A DNA stretch of 64,000 nt, taken from positions 102,341 to 166,340 of the forward strand of contig CACFZE010000003.1 in NCBI GenBank assembly GCA_902570695.1, in the 5' to 3' direction. This document shows, piece after piece, positions 59,086-64,000 of this stretch (its first letter is position 1; every line of letters begins with the position of its first letter). A program made the translations under genes and the position numbers. The notes beneath the pieces are model-generated. The model did no database searches. It saw only the letters and a list, made by a program, of their open reading frames with translations, and was not told the origin of the DNA. This stretch comes from an uncultured Pelagibacteraceae bacterium (GTDB lineage: Bacteria; Pseudomonadota; Alphaproteobacteria; Pelagibacterales; Pelagibacteraceae).

Positions 59086-60167
59086 TTTTTTTCAACATAG
59101 ATGGACTGACTTGGGAATGCAAATGCAGCTCCCTTACCTTCAACAATTTTTTTTATTTCAAGTGCCAGATTTTCTTTAACTTGCAAATAATTAGTCCAAC
59201 TATTTGTTTTTGTAAAACATCTTACATACATATCAATTGAGCTATCTGAAAACTTATCTATTCTTACAGCAACTCCAACAGATTGGTCATAATCGTCACC
59301 TTTATTTATGTGATCTTCAATTTCATCTCTTATTGTTTTTAATTGATCAATTGTAGTGTCATATTGAAGAGTTATTATCCAACTAATAGCCCAGTTGGTC
59401 TTCCTTGTGTTATTAATCACTGCATTTTCTGCAAATTGAAAATTTGGAATAATTGCTAGTGACTTATCAAATTTTCTTATAACAGTTGATCTAAATCCAA
59501 TGTTCTCAACAACCCCTTCAATAACTCCCTCGACTTTAATCCAATCACCAATTCTAAACCTTTTTTCAACTAAAACTAAAATTCCTGAGATTAAATTTTT
59601 AAATAAATCCTGTGCACCTAATGCTACTGCTACTCCAAATAAACCTAGTCCTGCAATTATTGGTCCAATTTTGATTCCCCATAACTCAAGAACAGCAGCT
59701 GCACCTAAAATAAAAATTAAAATTTTAAGAGACTTTATAATCCAGCCTATTAATTCTTTTGTCAGTACTTTATCTAATCCACTTAAAATATATGATATAG
59801 GCTCAATTATCTGATGTATTATCCAAAATATTAAAATTGTTATTAAAGTTCTGTTAACGTTATCAATGAAACCTCTAGTCTCATTATCAAATGACATATA
59901 GTAACTGGCAAAAAAGACACCAAGAACTATTGGAAGAAACCTAGCAGGACCCTCCATAGATTTTACAAACGTATCGTCTAATTTATTGGATGTTCTTTTT
60001 GAAATTAATTCTAATTTTTTTATTACGAGTTTGCTAATTAGACCTCTAAATATTAAAAATAATACAAATATTCCAAGACCTACTATTATCTGAAAGAAAT
60101 CTACACCAAGAATTCCCTGCTTCCATACAGATAAAAATAACTCATTTAGTTTATTTAAAACGTCCAT
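59082..60167 (-). CDS. Mechanosensitive ion channel (MscS family)
   Basis: GLGLFGVAVALGAQDLFKNLISGILVLVEKRFRIGDWIKVEGVIEGVVENIGFRSTVIR. Confidence 0.94.
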   Translation of the reverse strand: MDVLNKLNELFLSVWKQGILGVDFFQIIVGLGIFVLFLIFRGLISKLVIKKLELISKRTSNKLDDTFVKSMEGPARFLPIVLGVFFASYYMSFDNETRGFIDNVNRTLITILIFWIIHQIIEPISYILSGLDKVLTKELIGWIIKSLKILIFILGAAAVLELWGIKIGPIIAGLGLFGVAVALGAQDLFKNLISGILVLVEKRFRIGDWIKVEGVIEGVVENIGFRSTVIRKFDKSLAIIPNFQFAENAVINNTRKTNWAISWIITLQYDTTIDQLKTIRDEIEDHINKGDDYDQSVGVAVRIDKFSDSSIDMYVRCFTKTNSWTNYLQVKENLALEIKKIVEGKGAAFAFPSQSIYVEKK

Positions 60168-60169
60168 TT

Positions 60170-60868
60170 TTAAATTTTATATAGCAAAAACTCTTCTTCA
60201 CCAGGGTTAAAAAGAAAAATTTTTTTCCACTTTATGTCATTCAACGCTGATGATGCTTTTTCGCCCATACACATTAGGTTAGTGTCCATCCAAATATTAT
60301 CTAAATTATATTTTTTTATTAAGGTAAAAAATGTCTTTGCACTATTTTCAGAATATATGTAAACAATTTCTGGTACAGAAGATTTGATATCTCTTAAAAA
60401 ATCGTCACTTAAATTTTCATTGGGTATTGCAGTATAATTTATAATTCTTTTGATGACATAGTTTTCTGAAATTAAGTCTTGATCAAGATTATAAGAGACA
60501 ATTTCTCCACTAATGTAGGCCATTGGTCCAATCTTTGGGTCAAAGTTTTGTAAAATTAATTCTTTAAGATTATTTACATTACCTTCAGCGCAGAAAATAT
60601 TTTGAAAGCCTAATTCTTTTGCTTTTCTTTCTGTTGCAAGACCAACACAAAAACAAATTATTTTTTTTTCTATTTTTGAAATATTTAAATTTTTTAAAGA
60701 ATTAGCACTCGTGAAAATGACACCTTTGAATTGGGTAAAATCTATTTCTTGTGTTTCTATTTTTTTTATTTGTAATAAGGGTAAATGAGAAACTTTATGA
60801 TTCATCGAAGTAAATTTTATAATTAATTCTTTGCTATCATCTAATGGCCTTGTTAATAAAATATGCAT
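60170..60868 (-). CDS. hemD: Uroporphyrinogen-III synthase
   Basis: LLTRPLDDSKEL, VIFTSANSLKNL; immediately downstream of hemC. Confidence 0.85.
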   Translation of the reverse strand: MHILLTRPLDDSKELIIKFTSMNHKVSHLPLLQIKKIETQEIDFTQFKGVIFTSANSLKNLNISKIEKKIICFCVGLATERKAKELGFQNIFCAEGNVNNLKELILQNFDPKIGPMAYISGEIVSYNLDQDLISENYVIKRIINYTAIPNENLSDDFLRDIKSSVPEIVYIYSENSAKTFFTLIKKYNLDNIWMDTNLMCMGEKASSALNDIKWKKIFLFNPGEEEFLLYKI

Positions 60869-60869
60869 T

Positions 60870-61781
60870 TTAATTTTTATAAGAACCTTTTGATTTTAAT
60901 TTAAGCTCTTCTCCTACCATTCTACTAGTAGACTCAATATTATCTTTTTGCAGACTTTTTTTTATGAAATATCTATTTTTTCCATCGACAGAAAACAATT
61001 CGGTCAATAGGTCTACTTTTTCAGCATTTAATTTTGCAAATACACCAACTGCAGTGTCGCAATCTCCTTCAAGGACTTTTAAAACCTCTCTTTCTGCTTT
61101 TGCAACAGTTCTTGTTTCTTGATCATTAATGTTTTCAAGTAATTTTTTAATTTCATTATCATCTTCTCTGCATTGAATTGCTATAATTCCTTGGCCTGCA
61201 CAAGGTATAAGTTCATCAACACTAAATTCTTGTGAAATTTTATGTTGTAAATTTAAAGCATCTACTCCTGCTTTTGAGAGAATTATCGCATCATATTCGC
61301 CTTTTTCTAACTTTTGAACTCTAGTATCAACATTTCCTCTGATAAGTTTATATTTTAAGTTGGGTCTTTTTTTCTTTAGTTGATATTCTCGTCTATATGA
61401 TGATGTACCAATAATTGAGTTTGGTTCTAAATCTTCAAATTTTATATTATTTTTACTTATTAAAATTTCATTAGGAGAATTTCTTTTTAAAAAATTATTA
61501 GTTAAAAGATTTTCAGTTTCTTCAGTAGGCATATCTTTGAAAGCATGTACTGCTATATCTATATTTTTATTTAATAAATCTTTTTCAATTTGTTTTGAAA
61601 ATAATCCTTTGCCTCCTATTTCAGATAATCTCTCATCTTGCTTTTGATCTCCTGTTGTTGCAATTTTTTTTAATTCAATCTCTTCCGAAAAATATTTTTT
61701 TAGTTCTTTTTTCACATTTTCTGCGTAAATCATTGCTAACTTACTTCCACGTGTTCCAATTATAAGATTAGCTCTTTTCAT
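60870..61781 (-). CDS. hemC: Porphobilinogen deaminase
   Basis: IIGTRGSKLAMIYAENV, IGGKGLFSKQIEKDLL, IDIAVHAFKDMPTE, EGDCDTAVGVFAK. Confidence 0.96.
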   Translation of the reverse strand: MKRANLIIGTRGSKLAMIYAENVKKELKKYFSEEIELKKIATTGDQKQDERLSEIGGKGLFSKQIEKDLLNKNIDIAVHAFKDMPTEETENLLTNNFLKRNSPNEILISKNNIKFEDLEPNSIIGTSSYRREYQLKKKRPNLKYKLIRGNVDTRVQKLEKGEYDAIILSKAGVDALNLQHKISQEFSVDELIPCAGQGIIAIQCREDDNEIKKLLENINDQETRTVAKAEREVLKVLEGDCDTAVGVFAKLNAEKVDLLTELFSVDGKNRYFIKKSLQKDNIESTSRMVGEELKLKSKGSYKN

Positions 61782-61839
61782 AAAAGTTATTTTTATTACA
61801 TTCTTATAGATTAATTGTATTAATTATAAAAAATAATTT

Positions 61840-62910
61840 ATGAATAAAAGCCCAATAATATTAGGAATTGAGACAAGTTGCGATGAAACAGCGGTTTCGA
61901 TTATTCAAGATAACGAAAGTGGTATACCAAAAATTTTATCAAATATAGTTTCAAGTCAATTTGACATTCATAAAGAATTTGGGGGAGTTGTTCCAGAATT
62001 AGCTGCAAGGTCACATGTTGAAAAAATTAATTTAATTGCAAAAAAAGCTTTGGATGAAAGTGGTATAACTCTTGATAAAATATCTGCTGTTGCTGCAACA
62101 TCTGGACCTGGTCTAATAATTTGTCTTAGTGTTGGTTTAAATTTTGCAAAATCACTCGCATCCTCCTTAAAGGTTCCATTTATTGGTGTTAATCATCTAG
62201 AGGGTCATGCTTTAAGTCCAAGACTTCAAACTAATATTAATTATCCTTATTTACTTCTTTTGATTTCGGGTGGACACAGTCAATTTTTAAGTGTGAATGG
62301 ATTAGGTAGTTACACAAGATTAGGGACTACAATTGACGACGCTTTAGGAGAAGCATTTGACAAAACTGCCAAACTTTTAGGAATAGAATTTCCAGGTGGT
62401 CCAAAGTTAGAAAAATTTGCAGAAAAGGGTGATCCAAATAAATATAAATTACCCAAACCAATAATTAATAAAGGTGGATGCAATTTATCTTTTGCAGGAC
62501 TTAAAACTGCAATACTAAGAATAACAAAATATATAAATTCAGAACAAGAAAAATATGATTTAGCAGCGTCTTTTCAAAAAACTATCGAAGAAATATTATA
62601 TATTAAATCTAAGATTGCTTTTAAGGAATTTTTAAAAAACTCATTTAAAGAAAAATCTTTTATCGTTGCGGGAGGAGTTGCGGCAAACAAAGGTATACGA
62701 AATAAACTAATCGAAGTGAGTGATGAGAATGGCTTTAAGGCAATTTTTCCTGATATTAAACTATGTGGAGACAACGCAGCAATGATCGCATTGGTAGGTC
62801 TAGAAAAATATAAAATAAAGAAATTTGATAATATGGATTTAGAAGCTAGTCCGAGATTAGCTTTGGATGCAAGTGCTAAGTTTTTAAAAGGAGCTGGCGT
62901 AGTTTTGTAA
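61840..62910 (+). CDS. tsaD: tRNA N6-adenosine threonylcarbamoyltransferase
   Basis: ILGIETSCDETAVSI, VNHLEGHALSPRL, LLISGGHSQF, CGDNAAMIA. Confidence 0.97.
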   Translation: MNKSPIILGIETSCDETAVSIIQDNESGIPKILSNIVSSQFDIHKEFGGVVPELAARSHVEKINLIAKKALDESGITLDKISAVAATSGPGLIICLSVGLNFAKSLASSLKVPFIGVNHLEGHALSPRLQTNINYPYLLLLISGGHSQFLSVNGLGSYTRLGTTIDDALGEAFDKTAKLLGIEFPGGPKLEKFAEKGDPNKYKLPKPIINKGGCNLSFAGLKTAILRITKYINSEQEKYDLAASFQKTIEEILYIKSKIAFKEFLKNSFKEKSFIVAGGVAANKGIRNKLIEVSDENGFKAIFPDIKLCGDNAAMIALVGLEKYKIKKFDNMDLEASPRLALDASAKFLKGAGVVL

Positions 62911-63323
62911 TGAATTATTGGTTGTTAAAATCAGAGCCGAATGTTTGGTCGATAGAACAACAATTAAAGGTTGGTGCAAAAGGTGCCGACTGGGATGGTG
63001 TAAGAAATTATCAAGCAGCAAATAATTTGAAAAAAATGAAGAAGGGTGATCTTTGTTTTTTTTACCATTCAAATATTGGTAAAGAAATCGTTGGAATTGT
63101 TGAAGTAATTAAAACAGCATTTATCGACCCAACAGATAAAGAAAAGCGGTTTGTAGCAGTAAAAGTTAAGTATAAAAATAAACTAAAAACACCAGTTTCT
63201 CTTGAAAACATTAAAAAAAATAAAGATTTAAAAGATATTGCACTAATAAAACAAAGTAGACTATCTGTCATGCCAATTGACACTAAATGCTGGAAAATTA
63301 TTTTGAAGATGGGTAGTATCTGA
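62910..63323 (+). CDS. EVE domain-containing protein
   Basis: MNYWLLKSEPNVWSIEQQ...GADWDGVRNYQAANNLKKMKKGDLCFFYHSN. Confidence 0.92.
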   Translation: MNYWLLKSEPNVWSIEQQLKVGAKGADWDGVRNYQAANNLKKMKKGDLCFFYHSNIGKEIVGIVEVIKTAFIDPTDKEKRFVAVKVKYKNKLKTPVSLENIKKNKDLKDIALIKQSRLSVMPIDTKCWKIILKMGSI

Positions 63324-63337
63324 AAAATTTATAACCC

Positions 63338-64000
63338 ATGCCAAAAAAAAAAGTTAAAAAAAAAAAGAAGAAAATAAACACTAAAAAGAAATCTAAGGTA
63401 AAGTCTTTTGCACCAAACCAAGAAAAAGAACTTATATATAGAACAAAGAAAGACTGGATTAGCAAAGCTCTAGTTAATAAATCTCAGTACGAAAAAAAAT
63501 ATAAAGCTTCAGTAAAAGATAATGACGGCTTCTGGAAAAAAGAAGGAAAAAGAATTAATTGGATAAAGCCATACACAAAAATCAAAGATGTGAAGTATAG
63601 TAGTTCCGATGTGAGAATTAAATGGTTCTATGATGGAACATTAAACGCTTCAGCAAATTGTATAGATAGACATTTAAAAAAGAATAAAGATAAAACCGCT
63701 ATAATTTGGGTTGGTGATGATCCAAAAGTACAAAAGAAAATATCATACAAAGAATTACACAAAGAAGTTTCAAAGGCAGCAAATGGTTTGAAAGAACTCG
63801 GCGTAAAAAAAGGTGATAGAGTTACGATTTATTTAACAATGATACCAGAACTTGCTTATACAATGTTGGCTTGTGCAAGAATAGGGGCAGTTCATTCAAT
63901 AATTTTTGGTGGATTTTCGCCAGATAGTATTTCAGGAAGGATAAATGATTGTGAGTCAGATTATCTTATAACTGCAGATGAAGGTGTTAGAGGGGGAAAA
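63338..64000 (+). CDS. acs: Acetyl-CoA synthetase, partial (3' end outside window), Lys-rich N-terminus
   Basis: Translation [27 protein letters not shown]...[34 protein letters not shown]...[38 protein letters not shown]. Confidence 0.93.
   Translation, partial: MPKKKVKKKKKKINTKKKSKVKSFAPNQEKELIYRTKKDWISKALVNKSQYEKKYKASVKDNDGFWKKEGKRINWIKPYTKIKDVKYSSSDVRIKWFYDGTLNASANCIDRHLKKNKDKTAIIWVGDDPKVQKKISYKELHKEVSKAANGLKELGVKKGDRVTIYLTMIPELAYTMLACARIGAVHSIIFGGFSPDSISGRINDCESDYLITADEGVRGGK

Noticed and set aside
1-64000. Prophage, defence island, BGC or mobile element
   Set aside because: No integrase, transposase, phage structural, restriction-modification, toxin-antitoxin, NRPS or PKS motif was seen; gene content is housekeeping and transport typical of SAR11.

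Overview
The window looks like an AT-rich, gene-dense SAR11 / 'Candidatus Pelagibacter'-like alphaproteobacterial chromosome segment. Inter-gene gaps are very short, and many genes overlap by 1-8 nt. No phage, transposon, CRISPR array, rRNA or tRNA was recognised. Left to right: (i) an acyl-CoA ligase and acyl-CoA dehydrogenase (DmdB/DmdC-like) downstream of leuCDB, rplS, trmD, rpsP and ffh (minus strand); (ii) a GC-rich structured intergenic region upstream of ffh that fits the published Pelagibacter 'ffh' cis-regulatory RNA motif; (iii) dapF-ftsY; (iv) a hydrolase/EamA/MFS cluster; (v) a gamma-glutamyltransferase, AMP-ligase and PanE-like cluster; (vi) a TakP-like TRAP transporter whose DctM carries a very long coiled-coil tail; (vii) a CUT1-type ABC transporter with two different ATPases, next to hydroxyacid/alcohol dehydrogenases; (viii) cytochrome c maturation genes ccmCDEFGH; (ix) hspQ, yciB, DUF2794, BI-1, AKR, IalB and argG; (x) two photolyase-family genes, a DUF2256 mini-gene absent from the ORF track, and a secreted acidic repeat protein; (xi) tesA/ybbA/ybbP, folD, mscS, hemDC, tsaD, an EVE-domain gene and a truncated acs. 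The best candidates for a second look are the ffh leader RNA with its pseudoknot, a strand-specific 16-bp hairpin with a CU-rich anti-SD-like loop before ccmC, the DctM C-terminal extension, the acidic beta-helix repeat protein, and the photolyase neighbourhood. All calls come from reading sequence and protein motifs; no database search was run.
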